A program made the position numbers and the translations under genes. From NCBI GenBank assembly GCA_007120565.1, contig SKNK01000455.1:1-6488 (forward strand): a stretch of 6,488 nt of DNA, given 5' to 3'. This document shows, piece after piece, positions 1 through 6,070 of the stretch; position 1 is the stretch's first letter, and every line of letters starts with the position of its first letter. The stretch is from Nitriliruptoraceae bacterium. GTDB lineage: Bacteria > Actinomycetota > Nitriliruptoria > Nitriliruptorales > Nitriliruptoraceae. The notes below the pieces were generated by a model. It did no database searches. It was not told the DNA's origin and saw nothing but the letters and a program-made list of their open reading frames with translations.

Positions 1-2090
1 GGGGTGGCCCCGGCGCGCCGGCGGGCCGTGGTGGACCCGGTGGCCCCAGCGGGCCAGGAGGTCCTGGTGGCCCCGGTGGTCGCGGAGCGCCCGGTGGTGC
101 CCCCAGTCGTGGTGGCCCCCCGAGTTCGCCGTATCGCCAGCAGCCGAGTCGAGGTGGTCCGCCCGGACGCGGCGGTCCTCCCGGCGGGGGAGGCCCCGGC
201 GGCCGTGGCGGTCCTGCCGGCACCGGTGGTCCCAACAGTGGCAAGACCAAGCGCAAGAAGCGCAAGGAGCGCCAGGGTCCCGCGGAGCAGGATCTTGGTC
301 GCGGTCCGGTGCGTCGAGACGTGCCGATCGAGGAACAGCTCAAGGCCGAGCGCGTCGAGGTGCTCTCCGGGGTGACCGTCGGTGAGCTCGCTGACAAGCT
401 CGGCGTCGCTGGTGCCGCGCTGGTCAAGAAGCTGTTCGAGATGGGCGAGATGGCCACCGTGCAGCAGTCCCTGTCGGACGAGACGGTCGAGATCGTCTGC
501 GAAGACCTGGGCGTCGCGGTCCACTTCCTCACCGAGGAAGAGCTGGAGTTCGGTGTCGAGGAGCCTGAAGAGGCCGACAAGCTCGAAGCCCGTCCACCGG
601 TCGTCACCGTCATGGGACACGTCGACCACGGCAAGACGCTGCTGCTCGATGCGATCCGTTCCACCGACGTCATCTCCGGTGAGGCGGGTGGTATCACCCA
701 GCACATCGGCGCGTACCAGATCACCAAGGACGGTCGGGTCATCACCTTCATCGACACCCCGGGTCACGAGGCCTTCACGGCCATGCGTGCCCGCGGTGCG
801 CAGGTGACCGACGTGGCGATCCTGGTCGTCGCGGCCAACGACGGCGTGATGCCCCAGACCCGGGAGGCGATCTCCCACGCGAAGGCCGCAGAGGTGCCGA
901 TCGTCGTCGCGATCAACAAGATCGACGTCGAAGGCGCGGATCCGGTCAAGGTCAAGACCCAACTCACCGAGCATGACGTGGTCGCCGAGGACTTCGGCGG
1001 TGACGTCCCGATGGTCGAGGTCTCGGCGAAGACCAAGCAGGGGCTCGAGGATCTGCTCGAGGTCGTCCTGCTGCAGGCGGACCTGCTCGAACTCCAGGCC
1101 AACCCCAACAAGTCTGCGCGCGGTCGTGTGGTCGAAGCACACCTCGATCGCGGACGTGGCCCGGTGGCCACGCTGCTCGTACAGGGCGGCACCTTGAAGC
1201 GTGGCGACATCCTGGTCGCGGGCACCGCAGACGGCAAGATCCGCGCGATGTTCGACGAGGACGGCAACCAGGTGCAGGAGGCCACGCCGTCGAGGCCTGT
1301 CCAGGTGATCGGTCTGAACGAGGTGCCTGAGGCTGGCGACGAGTTCCGTGTCGTCGACGCTGAACGCTTCGCCCGTGACGTCGCTGAGCGCCGCTCGGCC
1401 CGCGAACGCCGCAAGGAACTCGCGGATCGCCGCCCAACCACCCTCGAGGAGTTCACCTCGGCGGTGCAGGCCGGGGACAAGGCCACCCTCAACGTCATCA
1501 TCAAGGCGGACGTGTCCGGCTCTGCCGAGGCGCTCGAGGACGCGCTGCTCAAGCTCGAGCTCGACGAGGTCCAGGTCCGGGTCGTCTCGAAGGGGGTCGG
1601 CGCGATCACCCAGGGCGACGCCAGGCTGGCCGAGGCGTCCGACGCGATCATCGTCGCGTTCAACGTCCGGCCCGGCGCGAACGCTCGCGAAGAGATCGAT
1701 CGTTCCGGTGTGGACGTGCGGACCTACAGCATCATCTACGAAGCGATCGAGGACATCGAACGGGCCGTCAAGGGCCTGCTCGCCCCGGAGTTCCGCGAAG
1801 AAGTCATCGGCGAGGTCGAGGTCCGAGAGGTCTTCAAGGTGCCGCGCGCCGGGTTCGTGTTCGGTTGCATGGTTACCCGTGGCGAGGTGCGACGTGAAGC
1901 CGGCGTCCGCGTCATCCGCGAAGGTGTCGTGATCGCCGAGGACAAGATGTCGTCGCTGCGCCGCTTCAAGGATGATGTCCGCGAGGTCCGCGAGGGCTTC
2001 GAGTGCGGTATCGGCCTCGAGAAGTTCCAGGATGTGAAGGTTGGCGACGTGTTCGAAGCCTACGAGACCGTCGAGGTGGAGCGCGTCTGA
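1..2090 (+). CDS. infB: Translation initiation factor IF-2 (5' partial)
   Basis: This is the GTPase that delivers fMet-tRNA to the 30S subunit and promotes 50S joining. The gene enters the window already open; the first complete codon is at 3, leaving 695 residues. Numbering from there, residues 1-77 are a Gly/Pro/Arg-rich linker, 81-90 a basic cluster (KTKRKKRKER) and about 118-168 the IF2_N helical domain. The G domain shows G1 GHVDHGKT (205-212), G2 GGITQHIGA (229-237), G3 DTPGHE (251-256) with the catalytic His, G4 NKID (305-308) and G5 SAK (341-343). A beta-barrel domain (GRGPVATLLVQGG) follows, then domain III (about 495-597) and the fMet-tRNA-binding C2 domain (about 603-695). C2 keeps Cys622 and Glu666, in the positions expected for formylmethionine contacts. 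The GTG at 309 is not the start: the same frame continues upstream with IF2-like sequence and no Shine-Dalgarno precedes it. The gene ends in TGA, 15 nt before ylxP. The missing N-terminus lies upstream of the window. Confidence 0.98.
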   Translation, partial: GGPGAPAGRGGPGGPSGPGGPGGPGGRGAPGGAPSRGGPPSSPYRQQPSRGGPPGRGGPPGGGGPGGRGGPAGTGGPNSGKTKRKKRKERQGPAEQDLGRGPVRRDVPIEEQLKAERVEVLSGVTVGELADKLGVAGAALVKKLFEMGEMATVQQSLSDETVEIVCEDLGVAVHFLTEEELEFGVEEPEEADKLEARPPVVTVMGHVDHGKTLLLDAIRSTDVISGEAGGITQHIGAYQITKDGRVITFIDTPGHEAFTAMRARGAQVTDVAILVVAANDGVMPQTREAISHAKAAEVPIVVAINKIDVEGADPVKVKTQLTEHDVVAEDFGGDVPMVEVSAKTKQGLEDLLEVVLLQADLLELQANPNKSARGRVVEAHLDRGRGPVATLLVQGGTLKRGDILVAGTADGKIRAMFDEDGNQVQEATPSRPVQVIGLNEVPEAGDEFRVVDAERFARDVAERRSARERRKELADRRPTTLEEFTSAVQAGDKATLNVIIKADVSGSAEALEDALLKLELDEVQVRVVSKGVGAITQGDARLAEASDAIIVAFNVRPGANAREEIDRSGVDVRTYSIIYEAIEDIERAVKGLLAPEFREEVIGEVEVREVFKVPRAGFVFGCMVTRGEVRREAGVRVIREGVVIAEDKMSSLRRFKDDVREVREGFECGIGLEKFQDVKVGDVFEAYETVEVERV
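3..233 (+). repeat. Low-complexity Gly/Pro/Arg tract within infB
   Basis: These 77 codons encode a disordered linker of about 36 Gly, 20 Pro and 7 Arg, with no Asp, Glu or Lys. It is built from irregular GGP, GGR and GAP units and contains five RGG triplets (Arg 9, 36, 50, 56 and 68). The DNA is correspondingly repetitive (many ggtggc/ccc and cgtggt words). Gly/Pro-rich extensions before the IF2_N domain are common in actinobacterial IF2. The part upstream of the window is not visible, so the full length of the tract is unknown. Confidence 0.85.
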
Positions 2091-2105
2091 TCCGCGAGGG
2101 CGCCC

Positions 2106-2426
2106 GTGAGCCAGGATCCCACGGCCGGTCGCGTCCACTACGGCATCAGCCGGGTGGACGTGCTCCTGCCGGGGATCGACAGCTTGAAGGCCAAGCGGGC
2201 CCTGGTGCGTCGTGCGATGGCGACCCTGGAGCGTGAACTCGGGTGCTCGGTCTCCGAGGTAGGTGCGCAGGATCTCTGGCAACGCACCATCCTCGGGGTC
2301 GCCGTTGCGGCCTCGACCGCGACCGGCGTCGACCGTGCCCTCGATCGCGTCAGGGCCCTGATCGAACGCGATCCCCGCGTGGAGGTGCTCCACGTCAGCG
2401 ACCTCGCCGATCACCTCGACCCATGA
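2106..2426 (+). CDS. ylxP: DUF503 / YlxP-like protein
   Basis: This is a 106-residue cytosolic protein of the DUF503 family, called YlxP in Bacillus, where it also sits between infB and rbfA. Its biochemical role is not established; its constant company with translation genes suggests a part in ribosome or RNA biology, which is inference only. Family signatures are the N-terminal strand RVDVLLPG, the LPxxxSLKxKR segment (residues 21-31) and the SVSEVGAQDLWQR block (48-60), followed by the small hydrophobic strand LGVAVAAS. The length is near the family norm of about 90-100, with a short extra N-terminus (MSQDPTAGR). The GTG start is chosen because GAGGG at 2096-2100 lies 5 nt upstream and there is no earlier in-frame family sequence. 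The gene lies 15 nt after infB and is presumably co-transcribed. There is no signal peptide or membrane segment. Confidence 0.9.
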   Translation: MSQDPTAGRVHYGISRVDVLLPGIDSLKAKRALVRRAMATLERELGCSVSEVGAQDLWQRTILGVAVAASTATGVDRALDRVRALIERDPRVEVLHVSDLADHLDP

Positions 2427-2496
2427 CCGCCTGAGCCCGACCGCCTGAGCCCGACCGCCTGACCTCGTGACCACTCAGCTCCGACCGCCTGACCCC
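2425..2496 (+). repeat. 14-bp tandem repeat in the ylxP-rbfA spacer
   Basis: Two identical units gaccgcctgagccc (2425-2438 and 2439-2452) are followed directly by a third, gaccgcctgacctc (2453-2466). After 16 unrelated bases a fourth copy appears, gaccgcctgacccc (2483-2496). All four share the core GACCGCCTGA. The first copy starts on the last two bases of the ylxP stop codon. The unit has no internal dyad and is not a multiple of three, so neither a hairpin nor a coding repeat is suggested. Replication slippage is the simplest origin; a protein-binding role cannot be excluded. Confidence 0.85.
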
Positions 2497-2531
2497 AGCC
2501 CTGCTACCTCGACGTACCCGCACTTCGACAT

Positions 2532-2536
2532 GGAGG
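2532..2536 (+). promoter_or_regulatory. Ribosome binding site deciding the rbfA start
   Basis: GGAGG lies 5 nt before the GTG at 2542. The reading frame is open further upstream, with an in-frame GTG at 2467 and an ATG at 2530, but neither has a Shine-Dalgarno, and the ATG at 2530 overlaps this GGAGG. The site therefore places the start of rbfA at 2542. Confidence 0.8.
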
Positions 2537-2541
2537 ATCCC

Positions 2542-2982
2542 GTGGCCCGCAAGCGCAACCCCCGCACCGCATCCCAGGTCCGGTCGGCGCTGGCCGACCT
2601 GCTCGAGACCGAGGTCCAGGATCCCCGGGTGAGCTTCGTGACCCTGACCGAGGTCGATGTGACCCCGGACCATGAGGTCGCGACCGTCTACTACACGACG
2701 CTCGACCCATCGATCGTCAGCCGCGACCCTCAGCGAACCGGCGGTGATCGTCTAGCCGACCCCGACGAGGTCGCTGAGGGCCTGGCCTCCGCGAGTCCGA
2801 GGCTGCGGACCCTGCTCGCCCGCCGCGTCCAGTTGCGGGTCACCCCGGAACTTCGGTTCCGGCCCGATCCCGTGGCTGACACCGCCGGCCGCGTGGACGA
2901 ACTCCTGCGTCGGCTCGGTTCCGATGACGGTTCTGCGGATGCGTCAGATGGTGACGAACCGGATGACGAGGCAGGCCGGTGA
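2542..2982 (+). CDS. rbfA: Ribosome-binding factor A
   Basis: RbfA binds the immature 30S subunit near the 16S rRNA helix 1 region and supports late maturation and cold adaptation. The chosen GTG start gives 146 residues beginning MARKRNPRTASQVRSALADL. This matches the N-terminal helix of the family (basic start, then a helix ending before DPR). Visible family blocks are QDPRVSFVTLTEVDVTPD (26-43), the strand EVATVYYT (45-52) and RVQLRVTPELRFRPDP (95-110), the usual LRxxPELRFxxD motif, followed by the last helix GRVDELLRRL. Two things differ from a minimal RbfA: the loop after strand VYYT (about 55-78) is roughly ten residues longer than usual, and the C-terminus carries an acidic tail (127-143, rich in Asp, Ser and Glu). 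The gene overlaps nrnA by 4 nt (GTGA), implying coupled translation. Confidence 0.94.
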   Translation: MARKRNPRTASQVRSALADLLETEVQDPRVSFVTLTEVDVTPDHEVATVYYTTLDPSIVSRDPQRTGGDRLADPDEVAEGLASASPRLRTLLARRVQLRVTPELRFRPDPVADTAGRVDELLRRLGSDDGSADASDGDEPDDEAGR

Positions 2983-4007
2983 ACGTCCCCTCGTGGGCTG
3001 CAGACCTCGAACCTGGCGCGCTCGAGGCCGCAGCCGAGTTGCTGCGTGGCGCGGTCGACCGCGGTGACCAAGTGGTCGTCGCGGCACACGTCAACCCGGA
3101 CGGCGACGCTCTCGGAGGGGCGTTGGCGCTGCATCTGGGTCTCGCGAAGCTCGGGTTGCGATCCATCCCGACGGTCGGTGAGACGCCATTGAAGGTCCCC
3201 GCGGCGCTCGCGGAGCTCCCCGGCGTGGGCGATCTGCTGCCGCCGGGTTCGCTCCCTCGCCCCGACGAGGTCGACCTGCTGATCACCGTCGACGCGGCGA
3301 GCCCGGAGCGCCTCGGCCGCGTGGCGAGCTACCTCGACGCGGGCGTGACGTGCCTGAAGCTCGACCACCATGCGTCTTCGACCGAGTTCGGCGACCTCCG
3401 CGTGGTCTCTCCGGGGGCGGCCGCGACCGTGCAGATCGTCGCCGCGCTGCTCCACGAACTCGACGTCCCGCTCGACCGCGACCTCGCAACCTGCCTGTAC
3501 GCAGGGCTGGTCACCGACACGGGACGGTTCGGGTACGCGAGCACGGACCGCTCCGTGATGGAACTCGCCGGCGAACTGATCGAGGCGGGGGCGCCCCACG
3601 CCGAGCTCACGACCAAGCTGTTCGACACCCGTTCGATCGGTGAGCTGAAGCTGCTCGGCAGAGCGTTGGACCGGCTGTCGTTCGAACCCGCCGTCGCGCT
3701 CATCCACACGCACGTCACCCACCAGGAGCTTGCAGACGTCGGCCTGGGCCTCGAAGCCCTGGAGGCGGTCATCGACGTGGTACGCAGCGCTGACCTCGCC
3801 GAGGTCGCCCTGGTGCTCAAGCCTGCCCCCGGAAGCACCTGGAAGGGCTCGCTGCGCTCGAAGGGCCGCGTGGATGTCGGCTCCGTCGCTGCCGCGTTCG
3901 GCGGGGGTGGACACGCTAGAGCTGCGGGATTCAGCTCGGACGATCCGCCGGACATCATCGTCGGTCAGGTCATCGCCTCGCTCAGGGAGCACACCGATGG
4001 GGCGTAG
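2979..4007 (+). CDS. nrnA: DHH/DHHA1 phosphoesterase, NrnA-like (oligoribonuclease / pAp phosphatase)
   Basis: This 342-residue cytosolic DHH-superfamily enzyme is most like NrnA. NrnA removes nucleotides from very short RNAs and dephosphorylates 3'-phosphoadenosine 5'-phosphate, using Mn2+. All metal-binding motifs are present: AHVNPDGDALG (36-46, Asp41 and Asp43), ITVDAA (102-107, Asp105), LDHHASS (128-134) and TDTGRF (179-184, Asp180). The C-terminal DHHA1 domain ends in the substrate-binding GGGGHARAAGF (308-318). The length fits the NrnA group (about 310-340). The GTG start overlaps the rbfA stop (GTGA), with GAGG at 2968-2971, 7 nt upstream. Its place between rbfA and truB is usual for actinobacteria. 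Related cyclic-di-AMP phosphodiesterases of the GdpP type carry membrane and PAS-like domains that are absent here. Stand-alone DHH enzymes acting on pApA or linear dinucleotides have the same architecture, so the exact substrate is not settled by sequence. Confidence 0.92.
   Translation: MNVPSWAADLEPGALEAAAELLRGAVDRGDQVVVAAHVNPDGDALGGALALHLGLAKLGLRSIPTVGETPLKVPAALAELPGVGDLLPPGSLPRPDEVDLLITVDAASPERLGRVASYLDAGVTCLKLDHHASSTEFGDLRVVSPGAAATVQIVAALLHELDVPLDRDLATCLYAGLVTDTGRFGYASTDRSVMELAGELIEAGAPHAELTTKLFDTRSIGELKLLGRALDRLSFEPAVALIHTHVTHQELADVGLGLEALEAVIDVVRSADLAEVALVLKPAPGSTWKGSLRSKGRVDVGSVAAAFGGGGHARAAGFSSDDPPDIIVGQVIASLREHTDGA
3986..3989 (+). promoter_or_regulatory. Ribosome binding site deciding the truB start
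   Basis: GGAG (within cagggagc) lies 7 nt before the ATG at 3997, inside the last codons of nrnA. The truB frame is open back to 3730, but that upstream part is a shadow of nrnA without TruB-like sequence, so this site and the ATG mark the true start. Confidence 0.75.
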
Positions 4008-4914
4008 GCGTCGAAGCACCAGCGACCTCGAGGGCGTGCTCATCGTCGACAAGCCGGTCGGTCCGACGTCGCATGACGTCGTGCAGCGTGTACGCCGCGC
4101 CACCGGACAGAGCCGTATCGGCCACACCGGGACCCTCGATCCGGCGGCGACGGGAGTGTTGGTGCTGTGTCTCGGGCGTACAACCAAACTGGTTCGGTTC
4201 CTGCAGGCCGGTACCAAGACCTACGCCGCGCGGATGGTGCTCGGTGTCGAGACCGACAGCCAGGATGCCGACGGCCAGGTCATCGCTACCGCCGACGCCT
4301 CCGTGATCGACGAACGCGCGCTCTGCGAAGCCCTGGCCCTGCAACAGGGGGACATCCTGCAGGTGCCCCCGATGGTGTCGGCGGTCAAGGTCGATGGTGA
4401 ACGTCTCCATGAGAAGGCGCGCCGCGGTGAGATCGTCGAACGTGAGCAACGGTCGGTGACCGTGCACGACCTCGTCCTCGATGCCTTCGAGCCGGGGGAA
4501 CGTGCCGAAGCCTCCTTCCTGGTCACGTGCTCGGCTGGAACCTACGTGAGGACGATCGCCCACGACGTTGGTCAGCAACTCGGCGTCGGAGGCAGCCTTG
4601 TCAGCCTCCGACGCTTGGCGAACGGGCCCTTCACGGTCGAGGAAGCCGTCGACCTGGAGGCGCTCGAGGCTTCGAACGATCCGCGCGAGCTGGTGCTCCG
4701 TACCGAGGACACGGTCGCGCGCGCCTTGCCGAGCGCACAGATCGACGACGTCGAGGTTGCCCGACGGCTGACCCAGGGCGGGCGGATCGCGGCTCAGGGC
4801 TTCGACGGGTCGTACGCGCTGACCTACGGTGCACAGCTGTTGGGGATCTACCGCGACGACGGTGACCAGGCCCGCTCCGAGCTGGTGTGGACCCGACCTG
4901 AGGAGCTGACGTGA
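3997..4914 (+). CDS. truB: tRNA pseudouridine(55) synthase
   Basis: TruB converts U55 of the tRNA T-arm to pseudouridine and acts as a tRNA folding chaperone. The ATG start gives 305 residues, normal for the family. Motifs in order are GVLIVDKPVGPTSHDVV (13-29), the catalytic loop GHTGTLDPAATGVL (42-55) with nucleophile Asp48, KTYAARMVLGVETDSQDADG (74-93) with the conserved Tyr76, VPPMVSAVKVDGERLHEKAR (123-142) and CSAGTYVRTIAHDVG (178-192) with Arg185. The VSA in place of YSA matches actinobacterial TruB. Residues from about 240 form a C-terminal PUA-like domain (ARALP to LVWTR) of the kind that grips the tRNA acceptor end. The start overlaps the nrnA end by 11 nt and the stop overlaps the ribF start by 4 nt, so the gene sits in the middle of a coupled operon. 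Nothing is missing or broken. Confidence 0.97.
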   Translation: MGRRRRSTSDLEGVLIVDKPVGPTSHDVVQRVRRATGQSRIGHTGTLDPAATGVLVLCLGRTTKLVRFLQAGTKTYAARMVLGVETDSQDADGQVIATADASVIDERALCEALALQQGDILQVPPMVSAVKVDGERLHEKARRGEIVEREQRSVTVHDLVLDAFEPGERAEASFLVTCSAGTYVRTIAHDVGQQLGVGGSLVSLRRLANGPFTVEEAVDLEALEASNDPRELVLRTEDTVARALPSAQIDDVEVARRLTQGGRIAAQGFDGSYALTYGAQLLGIYRDDGDQARSELVWTRPEELT

Positions 4915-5879
4915 CCGCTCGCGAGGGGGTGCAGTGGCTCGACGACGTCGAGCCCGAGCCCTCCGTGGTCACGATCGGCAACTTCGATGGGGTTCACCGC
5001 GGCCACCAGCTGCTCCTCGGGCGAACGGTCAACGCGGCGCTGGATCGCGGTGTGCGATCGGTTGCGGTGACCTTCGATCCCCACCCCGCCGCGGTTCTGC
5101 GTCCGGGCTCCGAGCCGCCGAGCCTGGGCAGCATCGAGGAGCGGACCGAACAGCTGCTGGATGTCGGGGTGGATCTGGTCGTCCTGCTGCCATTCACCCG
5201 TGAGCTCTCCGAACTGCAGCCCCAGGAGTTCATCACCCACGTGCTCGCCGGGCGCCTGCGCGCGGTGCGGGTGGTGGTCGGCAGCAACTTCCGTTTCGGA
5301 CGCGGGGCTTCCGGTGACGTGGTGTCACTCGTCGAGCTGGGGGAGACCCACGGGTTCGATGTGGAGGCGGTCGCCGTACGGGACCTCGACGGCGAACCGA
5401 TCTCCTCGACCGGTATCCGCGACGCCCTGGCGCGGGGCGACGTCGAGGGCGCCGCCGCCGCACTCGGGCGCCCACATCAGGTCCGCGGCGAGGTGGTTCG
5501 CGGAGAGGGCCGGGGTCGCACGATCGGCATACCAACGGCCAACGTCGCCGTGCCGCAAGGACGTCAGGTGCCGGCCCACGGGGTCTATGCCGGGCATGCC
5601 ATCGCGGGCGAGCAGCGCTGGCCTTGTGTGACCAACGTCGGGGTACGCCCCACGTTCGACGCCGGCTCCGTCCCCACCGTTGAGACGCACCTGATCGACA
5701 CACCCGAGGTCGACCTGTACGGCGAGACGCTGACGGTCACCTTCGAGCGCCGGCTTCGTGGGGAGCATCGGTTCGACGGTGTGGACCAGCTGGTGAGCCA
5801 GATCCGGCGCGACATCGATGATGCCCGAGCCTGGCTCGACCCGAGCGAGCCGGACACCGGAGCCGAGCGCCCGGTCTGA
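4911..5879 (+). CDS. ribF: Bifunctional riboflavin kinase / FAD synthetase
   Basis: RibF phosphorylates riboflavin to FMN and then adenylates FMN to FAD. The 322 residues hold both modules. The N-terminal nucleotidyltransferase (about 15-180) has GNFDGVHRGH (23-32, the HxGH-type ATP site), VTFDPHP (53-59), GSNFRFGRG (124-132) and ISSTGIRDAL (164-173). The C-terminal riboflavin kinase (about 185-310) has GRTIGIPTANV (202-212, with the PTAN metal/ATP motif), GVYAG (224-228), TNVGVRPTF (241-249), the catalytic Glu258 in VETHLID, and DLYGETLTV with the following conserved helix. The length is typical. The GTG start overlaps the truB stop as GTGA, with AGGAG at 4901-4905, 5 nt upstream inside truB. 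I see no FMN riboswitch in this window, and translation is probably coupled to truB. A 403-nt gap follows, so ribF is likely the last gene of this transcription block or is read through into rpsO. Confidence 0.97.
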   Translation: MTAREGVQWLDDVEPEPSVVTIGNFDGVHRGHQLLLGRTVNAALDRGVRSVAVTFDPHPAAVLRPGSEPPSLGSIEERTEQLLDVGVDLVVLLPFTRELSELQPQEFITHVLAGRLRAVRVVVGSNFRFGRGASGDVVSLVELGETHGFDVEAVAVRDLDGEPISSTGIRDALARGDVEGAAAALGRPHQVRGEVVRGEGRGRTIGIPTANVAVPQGRQVPAHGVYAGHAIAGEQRWPCVTNVGVRPTFDAGSVPTVETHLIDTPEVDLYGETLTVTFERRLRGEHRFDGVDQLVSQIRRDIDDARAWLDPSEPDTGAERPV

Positions 5880-5901
5880 GCTCGGTGGGCCACCATCGGC
5901 A

Positions 5902-5919
5902 GGGGCCCCGGCCGGCCCC
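5902..5919 (+). terminator. GC-rich hairpin after ribF, possible terminator
   Basis: GGGGCC (5902-5907) can pair with GGCCCC (5914-5919) around a 6-nt loop, 22 nt after the ribF stop. The position suits a terminator or a 3'-end stabilising hairpin. No T tract follows (the next bases are ggtactgg), so a classical intrinsic terminator is not supported; U-poor hairpins have been proposed to end transcripts in high-GC bacteria. The stretch is also a simple G/C palindrome, so chance is a fair alternative. Confidence 0.3.
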
Positions 5920-5996
5920 GGTACTGGTTGGGATCGGTGGTGTGGGGTGACCGGTTCTGCGCCCAACGTCGATGAGTGGCTCGCCGTGCCAGGGCT

Positions 5997-6020
5997 GGAC
6001 GGCGGTCGACCTGGCCGTCC
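5997..6020 (+). other. Perfect 7-bp inverted repeat (hairpin)
   Basis: GGACGGC (5997-6003) is the exact reverse complement of GCCGTCC (6014-6020), with a 10-nt loop that contains the palindrome GGTCGACC. It lies upstream of the candidate rpsO promoter, so it could be a second 3'-end hairpin of the ribF transcript or a DNA operator. There is no T tract after it. Confidence 0.4.
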
Positions 6021-6035
6021 GCCGGTCCCGGTGGC

Positions 6036-6064
6036 TTGCCGCGCCTGCAGCAGCATGCGATACT
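6036..6064 (+). promoter_or_regulatory. Candidate sigma-70-type promoter for rpsO
   Basis: A -35-like TTGCCG (6036-6041, 4 of 6 to TTGACA) is separated by exactly 17 nt from a -10-like GATACT (6059-6064, 4 of 6 to TATAAT). The -10 is preceded by TGC (6056-6058), the extended -10 TGN element. Transcription would start near 6071 and give an rpsO leader of about 210 nt. It is the best promoter-like match I found in the gap, but the assignment rests on pattern matching alone. Confidence 0.42.
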
Positions 6065-6070
6065 GGTTGC

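Noticed and set aside
309..311. Internal GTG in infB as a second start (short IF2 form)
   Set aside because: Internal starts exist in E. coli infB, but here the nearest AGGA is about 17 nt upstream, too far, so there is no sequence support.
4..375. 123-codon open frame starting with GTG over the infB linker
   Set aside because: It is a +1 shadow of the repetitive Gly/Pro codons; the infB frame gives recognisable IF2 sequence across the same bases.
764..1663. Long antisense open frame (299 codons) opposite infB
   Set aside because: It is rich in Ser, Thr, Arg and Ala in the manner of a GC-driven shadow, has no recognisable domain and lies fully opposite conserved IF2 codons.
2467..2541. Upstream in-frame extension of rbfA
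   Set aside because: It covers part of the tandem repeat, lacks a Shine-Dalgarno and adds residues (TTQLRPPDPSPATS) unlike any RbfA N-terminus.
3730..3996. Upstream in-frame extension of truB
   Set aside because: It lies inside the conserved DHHA1 part of nrnA and reads as low-information Arg/Ser sequence; the TruB homology starts after 3997.
2730..4217. 495-codon antisense open frame opposite rbfA, nrnA and truB
   Set aside because: It spans three confidently identified genes on the other strand and has no family-like motif; its length is explained by high GC3.
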